Assembly: GCA_963931055.1 (NCBI GenBank)
Contig: OZ006987.1
Coordinates: forward strand, 1,860,001-1,924,000
Direction: 5' to 3'
DNA: 64,000 nt
From: Coprenecus sp949297365
Lineage (GTDB): Bacteria; Bacteroidota; Bacteroidia; Bacteroidales; UBA932
Shown one piece after another: positions 1 through 9,269 of the stretch. The position numbers and the translations under genes are program-made. Within the stretch, counting starts at the first letter, position 1; every line of letters starts with the position of its first letter. The notes under the pieces are model-generated. The model ran no database searches. It was not told where the DNA came from and saw only the letters and a program-made list of their open reading frames with translations.

Positions 1-432
1 GAGAATGTGGAGAAGGAGATACGGACTATGGAGATATCCAGACTGGTCAGCCATGTGGCCGCGCTGCCTTTCGTGAGGCAGTATGTGGACAAGCGGCTCA
101 GGGAAATAGGCTCCGGCAAGGGTGTGGTGATGGACGGCAGGGACATCGGTACTGCTGTGTTTCCTGACGCGGAGATCAAGATATTCATGACGGCCAGACC
201 GGAGGTAAGGGCACGCCGCCGTTATGAGGAGATGAGCGCGCGGGGGCACAGTGTCTCCTATGAGGAGATCCTGGGCAATCTGAGCGAGCGGGACTATATC
301 GATACCCACCGTGAGACGGCCCCTCTGCGCATGGCCGGGGATGCGGTGCTGCTGGACAACAGTGACATGACTGTAGAGGACCAGCTGGAGTGGTTCCGGA
401 ATCTGTTGAAGGAGCGTAATCTATGCAGGTGA
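1..432 (+). CDS. cmk: Cytidylate kinase, C-terminal part (5' end outside window)
   Basis: The frame is open from base 1, so the gene starts before the window; about 143 C-terminal codons are present. It phosphorylates CMP/dCMP to the diphosphate with ATP, in the cytosol, for nucleotide salvage and supply. The visible part has the substrate-binding GVVMDGRDIGTAVFP segment, the arginine-rich LID-like stretch around PEVRARRRYEEM and the C-terminal DNSDMTVEDQ segment of the Cmk family. The N-terminal P-loop is not visible. The stop overlaps the ispH start by 10 bases, so the two are probably co-transcribed and translationally coupled; cmk-ispH adjacency is common in bacteria. Confidence 0.93.
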   Translation, partial: ENVEKEIRTMEISRLVSHVAALPFVRQYVDKRLREIGSGKGVVMDGRDIGTAVFPDAEIKIFMTARPEVRARRRYEEMSARGHSVSYEEILGNLSERDYIDTHRETAPLRMAGDAVLLDNSDMTVEDQLEWFRNLLKERNLCR

Positions 433-1289
433 TTATAGACGGGCATTCGGGGTGCTGCAATGGAGTGCGCAGGGCCATATCGGCTGCAGAGGACTATCTG
501 GGCGGGCACGGGAGTCTGTATTCGCTCGGGGCGATAGTCCACAACGACGCGGAGATCCGCCGTCTGGAGCAGAAGGGGCTCAGGACTGTCGGATATCAGG
601 ATTTCCCGTCCCTGAAAGGCTCGACAGTACTTATCCGCGCACATGGCGAGCCGCCGTCCACTTATAGGCTGGCCGAGGCATCCGGAGTCAATCTCATCGA
701 CTGCACCTGCCCGGTAGTGCTTGCGCTTCAGAAGAAGATAGCGGCCAAGTATCGGGAACTCAGCAGTACCGGCGGTCAGGTGATAATCTTCGGCAAACGC
801 GGACATGCGGAGGTCAACGGTCTGGTAGGCCAGACGGACGGTCATGCCGTGGTGGTGGAGAGCATGGCGGATCTGGAGGAAAAGCTCCTGTCCGGTGTCA
901 TAGATCTGTCCCGTCCGCTGGCCCTGTTCTCCCAGACCACGAAAGACCCCGAGGAGTTCGCCGCGGTCGCCGCCCGTCTGCGGCAGGCCGCTTCCGGCCT
1001 GGAGGTATTCGATACCATCTGCCGCAATGTCTCATCCCGTCACAAGGCCCTGCGCGAGTTCGCGGCTTCCTGCTCGGTGATTATCTTCGTGTGCGGTCAT
1101 GAAAGTTCCAACGGCAAGGTGCTCTTTGAACTCTGCCGCTCGGTCAATCCGCGCTCCTATAAAGTTGAGAGTGCGGAGGAAATCCCTGCCGGCATCTTCC
1201 GCCCGGATGACATCGTGGGTATCTGCGGCGCCACTTCCACCACCCGCTGGCAGCTCGAGAAAGCCGCAGAGACTATTTCCCTACTTTAA
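423..1289 (+). CDS. ispH: 4-hydroxy-3-methylbut-2-enyl diphosphate reductase
   Basis: IspH (LytB) catalyses the last step of the MEP isoprenoid pathway, reducing HMBPP to IPP and DMAPP with a [4Fe-4S] cluster. The 288-residue length is normal. The three cluster cysteines lie in GCCNGVRRA (near residue 12), DCTCPVV (near 95) and DTICRNVSSRH (near 196). The substrate-binding RAHGEP, HAEVNG and TTKDPEEF motifs are also present. The ATG lies inside the end of cmk. Its TAA abuts the stop codon of the convergent lptB with no spacer. Confidence 0.96.
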   Translation: MQVIIDGHSGCCNGVRRAISAAEDYLGGHGSLYSLGAIVHNDAEIRRLEQKGLRTVGYQDFPSLKGSTVLIRAHGEPPSTYRLAEASGVNLIDCTCPVVLALQKKIAAKYRELSSTGGQVIIFGKRGHAEVNGLVGQTDGHAVVVESMADLEEKLLSGVIDLSRPLALFSQTTKDPEEFAAVAARLRQAASGLEVFDTICRNVSSRHKALREFAASCSVIIFVCGHESSNGKVLFELCRSVNPRSYKVESAEEIPAGIFRPDDIVGICGATSTTRWQLEKAAETISLL

Positions 1290-2057
1290 TTAATTGTCGC
1301 GGGGACGGAGGACGGCCTTGCGGAGCTCGAAGTTCTGGCCGAGGTATTTCTTGCGGACTTCGGGATTGCCCGCCAGTTCCTCGGCAGTACCGCTCTCCAG
1401 GATGCTGCCCTCGTACAGGAGGTAGGCCCTGTCAGTGATGGCCAGGGTCTCGTGGACGTTGTGGTCGGTGATGATGATTCCGATATTCTTGGTCTTGAGC
1501 TTGGCGATGATGTGCTGGATGTCCTCTACGGCGATGGGGTCAACTCCGGCGAACGGCTCGTCCAGCAGGATGAACTTGGGGTCGATGGCCAGGGCGCGTG
1601 CTATCTCGCAGCGGCGCCGCTCGCCTCCCGAGAGCTGGATACCGTAGCTCTTGCGGACTTTCGCCAGACCGAACTCGTCGATAAGCGACTCAAGCCTGTC
1701 CCTGCGCTCCTTTTTGGAGAAATGTGAGAACTCCATCACCGACATGATGTTGCTCTCCACCGACATTTTGCGGAAGACGGAGGCTTCCTGTGCCAGGTAG
1801 CCCAGGCCCTTCTGCGCCCTGCGGTACATGGGCAGGTCAGTTATCTCCTCGTCGTTGAGGAATATGCGTCCGGCGTTGGGCTTTATGAGTCCTGTAATCA
1901 TGTAGAAACTGGTGGTCTTGCCGGCTCCGTTGGGCCCGAGCAGTCCGACTATCTCGCCCTGCTCCACGTTGATGGATACGCCTTTTACGACGGTTCTCGC
2001 TCCGTATTTCTTAATCAGATTGTCGCTGTAAAGTCTCATATTCTCGTTATTTGACAT
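1290..2057 (-). CDS. lptB: LPS export ABC transporter ATP-binding protein
   Basis: LptB is the cytoplasmic ATPase that drives LPS extraction from the inner membrane by the Lpt bridge. The 255-residue protein has Walker A GPNGAGKT (near residue 40), the Q-loop in YLAQEASVFRKMSV, signature LSGGERRRCEIARAL, Walker B FILLDEPFAGVD and the H-loop in TDHNVHETL. The C-terminal residues after 240 extend past the ABC fold as in other LptB proteins. It overlaps the 3' end of dnaX by 11 bases. Permease partners LptF/G are not in the window. Confidence 0.94.
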   Translation of the reverse strand: MSNNENMRLYSDNLIKKYGARTVVKGVSINVEQGEIVGLLGPNGAGKTTSFYMITGLIKPNAGRIFLNDEEITDLPMYRRAQKGLGYLAQEASVFRKMSVESNIMSVMEFSHFSKKERRDRLESLIDEFGLAKVRKSYGIQLSGGERRRCEIARALAIDPKFILLDEPFAGVDPIAVEDIQHIIAKLKTKNIGIIITDHNVHETLAITDRAYLLYEGSILESGTAEELAGNPEVRKKYLGQNFELRKAVLRPRDN

Positions 2058-3846
2058 CCAGGTCCAGGTCCTTTACGAGCTCTCCCAGCTCCGGCTTCTT
2101 GCTTACCAGAAACTTGGCCTTGTCCGTAGGCATGTAGGGCGCAGAGGCCTTCTTGGAAGATCCGCTATCCCCGGACTCGTAGATCTGGACATCTATTTTC
2201 ACTGTTCTGTTCCTTAATGTTCTCCGCATGGTGGCTTCCATCTTGGAGAGGTTTTTCTCCCTGATGAAGTCCTGCTGTGCGGCATTGCTGACGTAGAAGG
2301 TCAATGTGCCGCTGTCAATATCTATGCCCGGACTGTGCAGCGTCATGGCTGTGTACATGCTGCCCCTGCCGGCCGCCTTCCAGGATTCGGCCAGACTCTG
2401 CCAGGCGTTCATTATGCCTTCGAATGTCAGCGGCTCATCGCTGAGGATCTCCGCGCTGTCTTTCCCGGAGGTCTCGTTCTCCCTGGCCCGGCTCATCATG
2501 TCCTTCAGGCTCAGACCAGGAACTTTTATCCCGGAGGCTGTCCCGGCAGCGCGGGGCTGCTGCGGAGGTGTCTGTGCTGAATTCTCCACAGTGGTCCTGG
2601 CGGTTACGGAAGGTCCGTCCGGTGATGACGGTGCCGGCTCTGTCTGAGTGACAGCCGGTGCAGGGGCCGGGGATGCCGTCTGTGCCGGGGTGGCTTTTTC
2701 TGCCGCTGAGTGTGCGGATACAGGCGGAACTGGTGCTGCGTCGGGCTGTTGGGGCAGGGCTTTCTCGGCCAGCCGCATCAGGGCGAACTCTATGAGAAGC
2801 CGCTGGTTGCCGCTCTGGCGGTATGCCGCCTCGCAGCCCATGGTGATGTTCAGGGACGAGAAGATAAACGGCACGGAACAGCGCGAGGCCTGTTCTCTGT
2901 ACCTGTCAATCAGGGTAGGAGGCAGTGAGAGCAGGGCAGAGCTGCCTGAGCTGCGGCATACGAGCAGATCCCTCAGGTGCGAGCTCAGGCCAGAGACGAA
3001 ATACAGGGCATTGAAGCCTTTGGACAGTATCTCGTCGAAAATCAGCAGGGAGGACATGTAGTCTCCTGCCAGGGAATTGTCTATGATCTTGAAATAATAT
3101 TCGTAGTCCAGTACGTTGAGATCCCGGATCACATCGTCGTACTTCACGTCCTTGCCGCAGAATGCCACTATCTGGTCGAATATGGTCAGGGCATCCCTCA
3201 TGGCTCCGTCGGCCTTTACGGCTATGACGTGCAGGCTGGCGCTGTCGATGGCTATGCCTTCCTTGGAGGCTATGTCCTCCAGGTTGCGCACTATGTCGGG
3301 GACGGATATGCGGTTGAAGTCAAATGTCTGGCAGCGGGACAGAATCGTGGGCAGTATCTTGTGCTTCTCGGTGGTGGCCAGGATGAAGATGGCGTGGGCC
3401 GGCGGCTCTTCCAGGGTCTTCAGAAAGGCGTTGAACGCGGCGGAGGAGAGCATGTGGACCTCGTCGATGATGTAGACGCTGTACTTGCCGATCTGGGGCG
3501 GTATGCGGACCATCTCGGTGAGGTTGCGGATGTCGTCCACGGAGTTGTTGGAGGCGGCATCCAGCTCATGGATACAGTAGGAGCGGCCCTCGGAAAAGGA
3601 CAGGCAGGACTCGCACTTGCCGCACGGCTCCATGTCGGGACCCGGGTTGAGGCAGTTGATGGACTTGGCGAAGATCCTGGCAGTGGTGGTCTTGCCGACT
3701 CCGCGCGGACCGCAGAAGAGGTATGCGTGGGCCAGCTGCCCGCGCAGGATGGAGTTCTTCAAGGTCCTGGCGATGTTCTCCTGGCCTATGAGTGACTCGA
3801 AAGTGTCCGGTCTGTATTTCCTGGCTGATACTATAAACTGTTCCAT
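2047..3846 (-). CDS. dnaX: DNA polymerase III subunit gamma/tau
   Basis: This is the clamp-loader ATPase of the replicative polymerase, 599 residues from the ATG at 3846; upstream in-frame codons lack family similarity and run into the promoter, so the shorter start is used. Walker A GPRGVGKT is at about residues 46-53, followed by the zinc-binding cysteines (C65, C75, C78, C81), Walker B with IIDEVHML near 127-132, and the sensor region TTEKHKILPTILSRC. A Pro/Ala-rich linker at about 365-430 separates the AAA+ module from a C-terminal tau-like domain. I see no obvious slippery heptamer of the E. coli type. It is followed by lptB. Confidence 0.96.
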   Translation of the reverse strand: MEQFIVSARKYRPDTFESLIGQENIARTLKNSILRGQLAHAYLFCGPRGVGKTTTARIFAKSINCLNPGPDMEPCGKCESCLSFSEGRSYCIHELDAASNNSVDDIRNLTEMVRIPPQIGKYSVYIIDEVHMLSSAAFNAFLKTLEEPPAHAIFILATTEKHKILPTILSRCQTFDFNRISVPDIVRNLEDIASKEGIAIDSASLHVIAVKADGAMRDALTIFDQIVAFCGKDVKYDDVIRDLNVLDYEYYFKIIDNSLAGDYMSSLLIFDEILSKGFNALYFVSGLSSHLRDLLVCRSSGSSALLSLPPTLIDRYREQASRCSVPFIFSSLNITMGCEAAYRQSGNQRLLIEFALMRLAEKALPQQPDAAPVPPVSAHSAAEKATPAQTASPAPAPAVTQTEPAPSSPDGPSVTARTTVENSAQTPPQQPRAAGTASGIKVPGLSLKDMMSRARENETSGKDSAEILSDEPLTFEGIMNAWQSLAESWKAAGRGSMYTAMTLHSPGIDIDSGTLTFYVSNAAQQDFIREKNLSKMEATMRRTLRNRTVKIDVQIYESGDSGSSKKASAPYMPTDKAKFLVSKKPELGELVKDLDLDVK

Positions 3847-3860
3847 AACCGATAATCGTA

Positions 3861-3894
3861 CAAATATAGTCACTACTTCCCGAACTCCTGCAAA
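3861..3894 (-). promoter_or_regulatory. Promoter for dnaX-lptB
   Basis: On the minus strand TTTG (3894-3891) and TATATTTG (3868-3861) match the Bacteroidetes -33/-7 elements with a 22-base spacer. The -7 element lies 14 bases before the dnaX ATG, giving a very short leader. It is divergent from the promoter of the response regulator. Confidence 0.6.
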
Positions 3895-3923
3895 ATTCCT
3901 CGCAAATAGGCATTAAAATTGTA

Positions 3924-3931
3924 TATATTTG
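3924..3931 (+). promoter_or_regulatory. -7 element for the NtrC-type regulator gene
   Basis: TATATTTG is a full match to the Bacteroidetes -7 consensus TAnnTTTG, 21 bases before the ATG at 3953. No clear -33 TTTG is seen at 19-22 bases upstream. Because the in-frame ATG at 3929 lies inside this element, transcription would start after it, which supports the 3953 start. Confidence 0.5.
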
Positions 3932-3952
3932 CCGATAGTTGATTTTACGGTT

Positions 3953-5110
3953 ATGAAGATTCTTATTATAGATGACGAGCGGAGTATCCGCAACACGCTA
4001 AAGGAGATACTGGAGTTTGAAGGACATGAGATATCGCTGGCCGAGGACGGCGCGTCGGGACTGGAGGCCGCTGCGGCCGGCAATTTCGATGTGATATTCT
4101 GCGATATCAAGATGCCGGGCATGGACGGGGTGGAGGTGCTGGACAAGCTCTCCGAAAGCGGCAACGAGGCCCCTGTGGTGATGATCTCCGGTCACGGCTC
4201 CATAGATACGGCCGTGGAGTGTATAAAGAAAGGGGCTTATGATTTCATCCAGAAGCCGCTGGATCTGAACAGGATACTTATCACTCTGAAAAATGCCACG
4301 GACAAGAGTACGCTGGTCCGCGAGACCAAGGCTCTTAAGAAGAAAGTGGGCGGAGTGCAGGAGATCATAGGCGAGTCGCCCGCCATAGTCCGTATCAAGA
4401 ATATGATAGACCGGGTGGCCCCGACCGATGCGAGGGTGCTCATAACGGGAGCCAACGGTACCGGCAAGGAGCTCGTGGCCCGTTGGCTGCACGAGAAGAG
4501 CGACCGCTCGTCGATGCCTTTTATCGAGGTCAACTGTGCGGCTATCCCGAGCGAGCTTATCGAGAGCGAGCTCTTCGGTCACGAGAAGGGCGCGTTCACA
4601 GGAGCTCAGAAGCAGCATAAGGGCAAGTTCGAGCAGGCTGACGGCGGTACCCTTTTTCTGGACGAGATCGGCGATATGTCCCTGGCGGCCCAGGCCAAGG
4701 TGCTCCGCGTACTGCAGGAGAACAAGCTCACCAAGGTCGGCGGAGACAAGGACATAACGGTCAATGTAAGAGTGGTGGCTGCTACCAACAAGAACCTCCG
4801 GGAGGAGATAGCCAAGGGCAATTTCCGCGAGGACCTCTACCACCGTATAAGCGTCATCGTCATAAGAGTGCCTTCGCTGGCGGAAAGACGGGAGGACATA
4901 CCGCTGTTGATAGACTACTTCATCAGGCAGATCTGCCGCGAGTCCGGCAAGCCGGTCAAGGAGATAGACGCGGATGCCGTGGAGGAACTGTGTGCCCATG
5001 CCTGGAGCGGCAATATCCGCGAGCTGCACAACGTGGTGGAGCGTCTGCTGATCCTCTCCAATGCGCGCATCACCAAGGATGACGTGATGATGTTCGCCCT
5101 TCCCAATTAG
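3953..5110 (+). CDS. Sigma54-activator response regulator lacking a DNA-binding domain
   Basis: A 385-residue NtrC/AtoC-type protein. The receiver domain (residues 1-120) has the phosphoacceptor D51 in FCDIKMPGMDG. The AAA+ sigma54-interaction domain has Walker A GANGTGKE near 166-173, the sigma54-contacting GAFTGA loop at 213-218 and Walker B GGTLFLDEIGDM. The protein ends about 20 residues after the NIRELHNVVERLLIL segment, so the Fis-type helix-turn-helix usual in 440-480-residue NtrC proteins is absent. It may act from solution or through partner proteins. The neighbouring convergent NtrY-like kinase, overlapping its stop by 4 bases, is the likely partner. The target genes cannot be read from the sequence. 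Confidence 0.9.
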   Translation: MKILIIDDERSIRNTLKEILEFEGHEISLAEDGASGLEAAAAGNFDVIFCDIKMPGMDGVEVLDKLSESGNEAPVVMISGHGSIDTAVECIKKGAYDFIQKPLDLNRILITLKNATDKSTLVRETKALKKKVGGVQEIIGESPAIVRIKNMIDRVAPTDARVLITGANGTGKELVARWLHEKSDRSSMPFIEVNCAAIPSELIESELFGHEKGAFTGAQKQHKGKFEQADGGTLFLDEIGDMSLAAQAKVLRVLQENKLTKVGGDKDITVNVRVVAATNKNLREEIAKGNFREDLYHRISVIVIRVPSLAERREDIPLLIDYFIRQICRESGKPVKEIDADAVEELCAHAWSGNIRELHNVVERLLILSNARITKDDVMMFALPN

Positions 5111-8100
5111 GTGTTGTCGTCGTCGGCTACGGTGTGTACCGGCAGTCTGACAGAGAAGTCTGCTCCGCCCAGGGAGGCCGACTGGTAGTAGTTTATCTCT
5201 CCGTGGCTCTGCGTTATGATGCTTTTGCAGATGGCCAGCCCGAGTCCGGAACCTCTGGTCTTGGTGGTGAAGTTGGGATGGAACAGTTTTTCCATATTCT
5301 CATTTGAGACACCTTCCCCGTTGTCTTCCACATCTACCTGATAGTATCCGGAGATGACTCTCAGCGTGATGTTTATTATTCCGTTCTCCTTGTTCTCCAC
5401 TGCCTGGATGGCATTGGTTATGAGATTGACGAAAGTCCTTGTAATCTGCTCCTTTCTGGCCAGAACCACAGCCTTTTCCACCTGGCTGCGGAAGTTCATC
5501 TCGATATTTTCCCTGTTGTTGAACAGTACTTCCTGCTCCGACAGGATCTCTACCAGATCGACTTCAGTCTGCTCCTCCTGATACAGTTTGGCGAAGCTGG
5601 AGAACTCGCTGGCAGTGTTGGACAGGATGTCTATCTGCTCGATGAGCATGGAGGCGAGGGCATCGAAACGGTCTTTCCACTCCGGATTGCCCTGCTTCTT
5701 TATGAAGACCAGATGCTGTATGCTTATCTTCATGGGAGTAAGCGGGTTCTTGATCTCGTGGGCAATCTGGCGGGCCATCTCGCTCCAGGCTTTTTCCCTT
5801 TCGTTCTGTGCAAGCTCCCTGGTACTGCGGTCCAGGTCGTCGATCATCTTGTTGTAGGTACGTACCAGCAGTCCCAGCTCGTCGTCGGCCTTGTAGTTGA
5901 TGTGCTCGGCCTTGTGGGTGATATCCATCTCAAGCATGTTGCGGTTGATCTCCTTCAGAGGCCTGGTTATGGAGTTGGAAATGGCCATGCCTATCAGGAT
6001 CGCGGCTATGATGAAGAGTATGTAGAGGTTGATTATGGCGGCCACGATGGGCGAGGTGTCATATTCGAAATTGGTCTCGGATATGAAGTACGGGATGTTG
6101 GCTATGGCTATCAGCCTGCCGTCGCTGTTGTATACGGGGGTGTACAGGGAATAGTAGCTGAGCGCGGATATGTGCTCTTCCTGCATGACCTGGGTCCTCT
6201 TGTTGATGGCCAGCTCGTAGAACGCCTCGGAGTTCATCCTGGTGCTGAGGAGATATTCGTTGAACACTTCCGGCTTGGTGGTGTGGATGAGCCTGCCTTT
6301 CGGGTCGTAGATGTTGATGTCCATCTGGGCACTTCTGGAGATGTCGTTGATGACGCTGAGAATCTCGGCCGCGCTGAGCTCGCTGTAGGAGTCGGTATTC
6401 TTGGATATCTGTGCAAGCGTGTTCTGTACGGACAGCACTTTCTCCTCCATCATGGTGCTGTTGTTGGTGTCCATGTAGCCGATGATGATGACGACGCTGC
6501 CGATGGCCATCATGATCAGGGCGATCACCGTGAATGCCGTGATGAATATGGTCATCTTCATGCGGAATGACCGTTTCGGCCTCAGCAGGGACTCCTTGTG
6601 CCTTTTCTTGAGCAGGGCCGGGATTCCGATGACGACCAGGGCCAGGAGCAGGAACAGGTAGGAGAACGAGATGAGTGACGGGAACAGGCCTCGGGCCGGT
6701 CTGCTTACGGCTATCAGGTTGGTTCCGGGCAGTTTGTTGATGAAGACCACGTTGTCCTTGTAGAAATAGTGCGAGAAGCCGTCCTCGTATATGTTGACGT
6801 TGATTGAGACGGGGAAGTTGTACCGTCCCTGATGACTGGTCAGCCTGCCGTTGTGGTACCGTGCGACTGAGTAGGGGTAGGCTATGGAGGACAGGGGACG
6901 CGGGTTGTTCAGCAGTACCGAGGGATATCCGATATTGTCCGAGCTGACCTTGGACTCAATCTCTATGTACATGTCGTACCTGACTCCTTTCCGGAAGATG
7001 CTGAATGCTCCCAGATAACTTATGTAGTCCCGGAAGTAGTCCAGGTAATAGAATGCGGATACGTCTGTGAGCGGTATTCCGTAATTGTTTATGATCTCCT
7101 CGTAATGTCTGAAGCAGTTCTTGGGCGAGGAATATTCGTCCGGCTTTATGCTCTGGTAGGCATTGCAGATGGTGAGACGGATGTCGTATTCGGGCAGTAT
7201 GTTGTAGAAATACCTTTCAGCCAGCCTGTTCAGTATGATGCCCTCGTAATCCGGATTGCCGGTCAGCCTGCGGATAAACGGGTCGGATATGATGCTCTTC
7301 TCCATGGCCTGAAGCTGCATCTCCAGATTCAGGTCCCTCTCGATGGCCATGCGTCCGGTGAGCACTCTGATGTTCTCGCATTCTTTCTGGAATCCGTAGA
7401 TCCCGACGGCTCCGCTCATGTAGACCGCGACGGCCAGAATGTAGATAAGTACCGGCTTTTTGGAGTGCCTGCGTCTTTTCCGTAGGTAGTACCGGCTGGA
7501 TGCCGGCACGAGTATGTCCAGCAGGAACAGCACTGCAAGAGCCAGTAGGCTGTACATGAAGTATGTGATGACGGTGTAGTAGGATATGTCGTTGATGCGG
7601 TATAGGTCAAAGTTGATGCTGGAGTTGAATATCAGCGAGCGGAATGTATGGTGTATATACCCTATCAGCAGGATCGTGCTTATGCTCAGGGCGGATATCT
7701 TGGCCCTCCGGATTATGGGTGATGACGAGAAAATGTTCCTGATGACCGCTTTGCGGGACATGAAGACCACCGCGCAGTAGAGAAATATGAACAAGTGGAA
7801 CAACGTCAGGGCCCCGAATGAGTTGAAGTATGCGTCGGCATAGGTCATGGGAGAGAAAAAGCCGGAGTTCAGAGGCACGCTGTTTACCATAATGGAGGTG
7901 CATATCTGGAGAACAAGCAGGCCTCCCAGGCCGAAAAACATGGTCCTGATACCCTTGTTGGTGTGCTGGTAGTATATGATGGCAAGCGTGGCCAGCAGCA
8001 GGGCGAGCCATCTGAACGCGGAGGAAGTGTCGTTGTCTGAGAGCGTATTGTCCCTGACCACGGAAAAGACCGGTGTCCCGTCCGACGTGTGGACGACGCT

Positions 8101-8697
8101 GGTCCCGTCGATATACGGGGGTACTGCCGAGAACTTGTCGTTGAGCCCCAGTTTTCTGTTGCATGAGTTCTCCAGAGCGGCATTCTCAGACGGGTACTGT
8201 TCCATGACCTCGATGGCCGCGATTACGTACATGCTGCCCTGGCGGGCCGTCTTGATTACATACCATTTCGGGCCGAGACTGACGTATTGGACATCATAAC
8301 GGAGGAAGGCCAGCGGTATGTTGAATATGTTCTTGTTGCCCAGGTCGTGAATCCTGTACCATGAGGACGGTATGCCGATGTTGTCGTTGCTTATGGGGAA
8401 AGTGTTGACCCAGCTCTGCAGGGTGTTGCCGATGTACCGGTAGAGGACCATGTCCTCCGGGAAATTCTCGAACCTTATCCATTCGTCAGCCGGGACCTCA
8501 AATGCCTTGTCCACATATGACTGCAGTACTTTCTCTCTCTTGTGCAGCAGATTCTCCACTTTCCGGGCCCTTCTGTCCTCCGATGTGGGATTGAACTGGA
8601 AAAATGAGAGAAGGAAGCAGCATAAGGCCAGTATCCACAAGATGGATGTCAGCTTGCGCGATATGTATGAGAATATGTTTTTTACGGTACCTGTCAT
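5107..8697 (-). CDS. Large multi-span NtrY-like sensor histidine kinase
   Basis: A 1196-residue membrane kinase. A hydrophobic segment near residues 15-33 is followed by a periplasmic-looking region, a cluster of about six membrane spans (roughly 230-440), a second extracytoplasmic region, further spans near 665-735, a small sensor loop, one more span and a HAMP domain (about 890-950). The HisKA box has the phosphoacceptor in ARQIAHEIKNPLTPMK (His near 980), followed by the HATPase motifs NLITNAIQAV, DNGEGV and GSGLGLAICK. The HAMP-linker-HisKA part is of NtrY type; the N-terminal sensor is far longer than in NtrY. It is convergent with the NtrC-type regulator, its likely phosphotransfer partner, and lies 5 bases after rlmH. 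Confidence 0.88.
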   Translation of the reverse strand: MTGTVKNIFSYISRKLTSILWILALCCFLLSFFQFNPTSEDRRARKVENLLHKREKVLQSYVDKAFEVPADEWIRFENFPEDMVLYRYIGNTLQSWVNTFPISNDNIGIPSSWYRIHDLGNKNIFNIPLAFLRYDVQYVSLGPKWYVIKTARQGSMYVIAAIEVMEQYPSENAALENSCNRKLGLNDKFSAVPPYIDGTSVVHTSDGTPVFSVVRDNTLSDNDTSSAFRWLALLLATLAIIYYQHTNKGIRTMFFGLGGLLVLQICTSIMVNSVPLNSGFFSPMTYADAYFNSFGALTLFHLFIFLYCAVVFMSRKAVIRNIFSSSPIIRRAKISALSISTILLIGYIHHTFRSLIFNSSINFDLYRINDISYYTVITYFMYSLLALAVLFLLDILVPASSRYYLRKRRRHSKKPVLIYILAVAVYMSGAVGIYGFQKECENIRVLTGRMAIERDLNLEMQLQAMEKSIISDPFIRRLTGNPDYEGIILNRLAERYFYNILPEYDIRLTICNAYQSIKPDEYSSPKNCFRHYEEIINNYGIPLTDVSAFYYLDYFRDYISYLGAFSIFRKGVRYDMYIEIESKVSSDNIGYPSVLLNNPRPLSSIAYPYSVARYHNGRLTSHQGRYNFPVSINVNIYEDGFSHYFYKDNVVFINKLPGTNLIAVSRPARGLFPSLISFSYLFLLLALVVIGIPALLKKRHKESLLRPKRSFRMKMTIFITAFTVIALIMMAIGSVVIIIGYMDTNNSTMMEEKVLSVQNTLAQISKNTDSYSELSAAEILSVINDISRSAQMDINIYDPKGRLIHTTKPEVFNEYLLSTRMNSEAFYELAINKRTQVMQEEHISALSYYSLYTPVYNSDGRLIAIANIPYFISETNFEYDTSPIVAAIINLYILFIIAAILIGMAISNSITRPLKEINRNMLEMDITHKAEHINYKADDELGLLVRTYNKMIDDLDRSTRELAQNEREKAWSEMARQIAHEIKNPLTPMKISIQHLVFIKKQGNPEWKDRFDALASMLIEQIDILSNTASEFSSFAKLYQEEQTEVDLVEILSEQEVLFNNRENIEMNFRSQVEKAVVLARKEQITRTFVNLITNAIQAVENKENGIINITLRVISGYYQVDVEDNGEGVSNENMEKLFHPNFTTKTRGSGLGLAICKSIITQSHGEINYYQSASLGGADFSVRLPVHTVADDDNT

Positions 8698-8702
8698 GGT
8701 CG

Positions 8703-9176
8703 CTATTCATTGTGGTACGGCTCGCCTTTGATTATTGTCATCGCCCTGTACAGCTGCTCCTCGAAGAACAGCCGTATAATCTGGTGGGAGAAAGTCATGT
8801 CGGACAGGGACAGAGCCTCGTCGGCCCGCTCCCTTACCTTGTCGGAGAAGCCGTAGGCACCGCCGATGATGAAGACGAGGCTTTTGGTGCCGGTATCCAT
8901 CAGGTGCCCAAGATGACCTGCCCATCCGGTGGATGTGAAGCGGCGGCCCTTCTCGTCCAGGATGATGACCCTGTCCTCCGGCTTTACTTTCTTGAGTATG
9001 AGTTCTCCCTCCCTGCGTTTTATCTCTTCCGGGGACATGGATGACGTACTCTGAAGCGCAGGCACTTCAGTCCGGGTAAAACTCAGGTAACGGCCTATGC
9101 GTTTCTCGTATATGGCCATCCCTTCCTTTATGTAGTCGAAAGTGGTTTTGCCTGTCGTTATCAGAGTGATTCTCAT
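8703..9176 (-). CDS. rlmH: 23S rRNA (pseudouridine1915-N3)-methyltransferase
   Basis: RlmH is a SPOUT methyltransferase that N3-methylates pseudouridine 1915 in helix 69 of 23S rRNA, on 70S ribosomes, using SAM. The 157-residue length is standard. The glycine-rich SAM-binding knot FIIGGAYGFSDKV and the C-terminal FSHQIIRLFFEEQLYRA plus YHNE end are diagnostic. It lies directly upstream of the large sensor kinase, so the two may share a transcript. Confidence 0.95.
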   Translation of the reverse strand: MRITLITTGKTTFDYIKEGMAIYEKRIGRYLSFTRTEVPALQSTSSMSPEEIKRREGELILKKVKPEDRVIILDEKGRRFTSTGWAGHLGHLMDTGTKSLVFIIGGAYGFSDKVRERADEALSLSDMTFSHQIIRLFFEEQLYRAMTIIKGEPYHNE

Positions 9177-9198
9177 GTCGGTACAATATATCAGCCTA

Positions 9199-9206
9199 CA
9201 AATGTA
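9199..9206 (-). promoter_or_regulatory. -7 element upstream of rlmH
   Basis: TACATTTG on the minus strand matches the TAnnTTTG consensus, 22 bases before the rlmH ATG. No convincing -33 element is visible at the expected distance. Confidence 0.45.
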
Positions 9207-9269
9207 AGAAAATTTACAGCACAGTGGCCTGAATTTTGCTAAAGTAACGAGACAAATATGGAATAACAG

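Noticed and set aside
3998..5029. A 343-codon minus-strand frame opposite the sigma54 activator
   Set aside because: Shadow of the activator gene; no domain or promoter.
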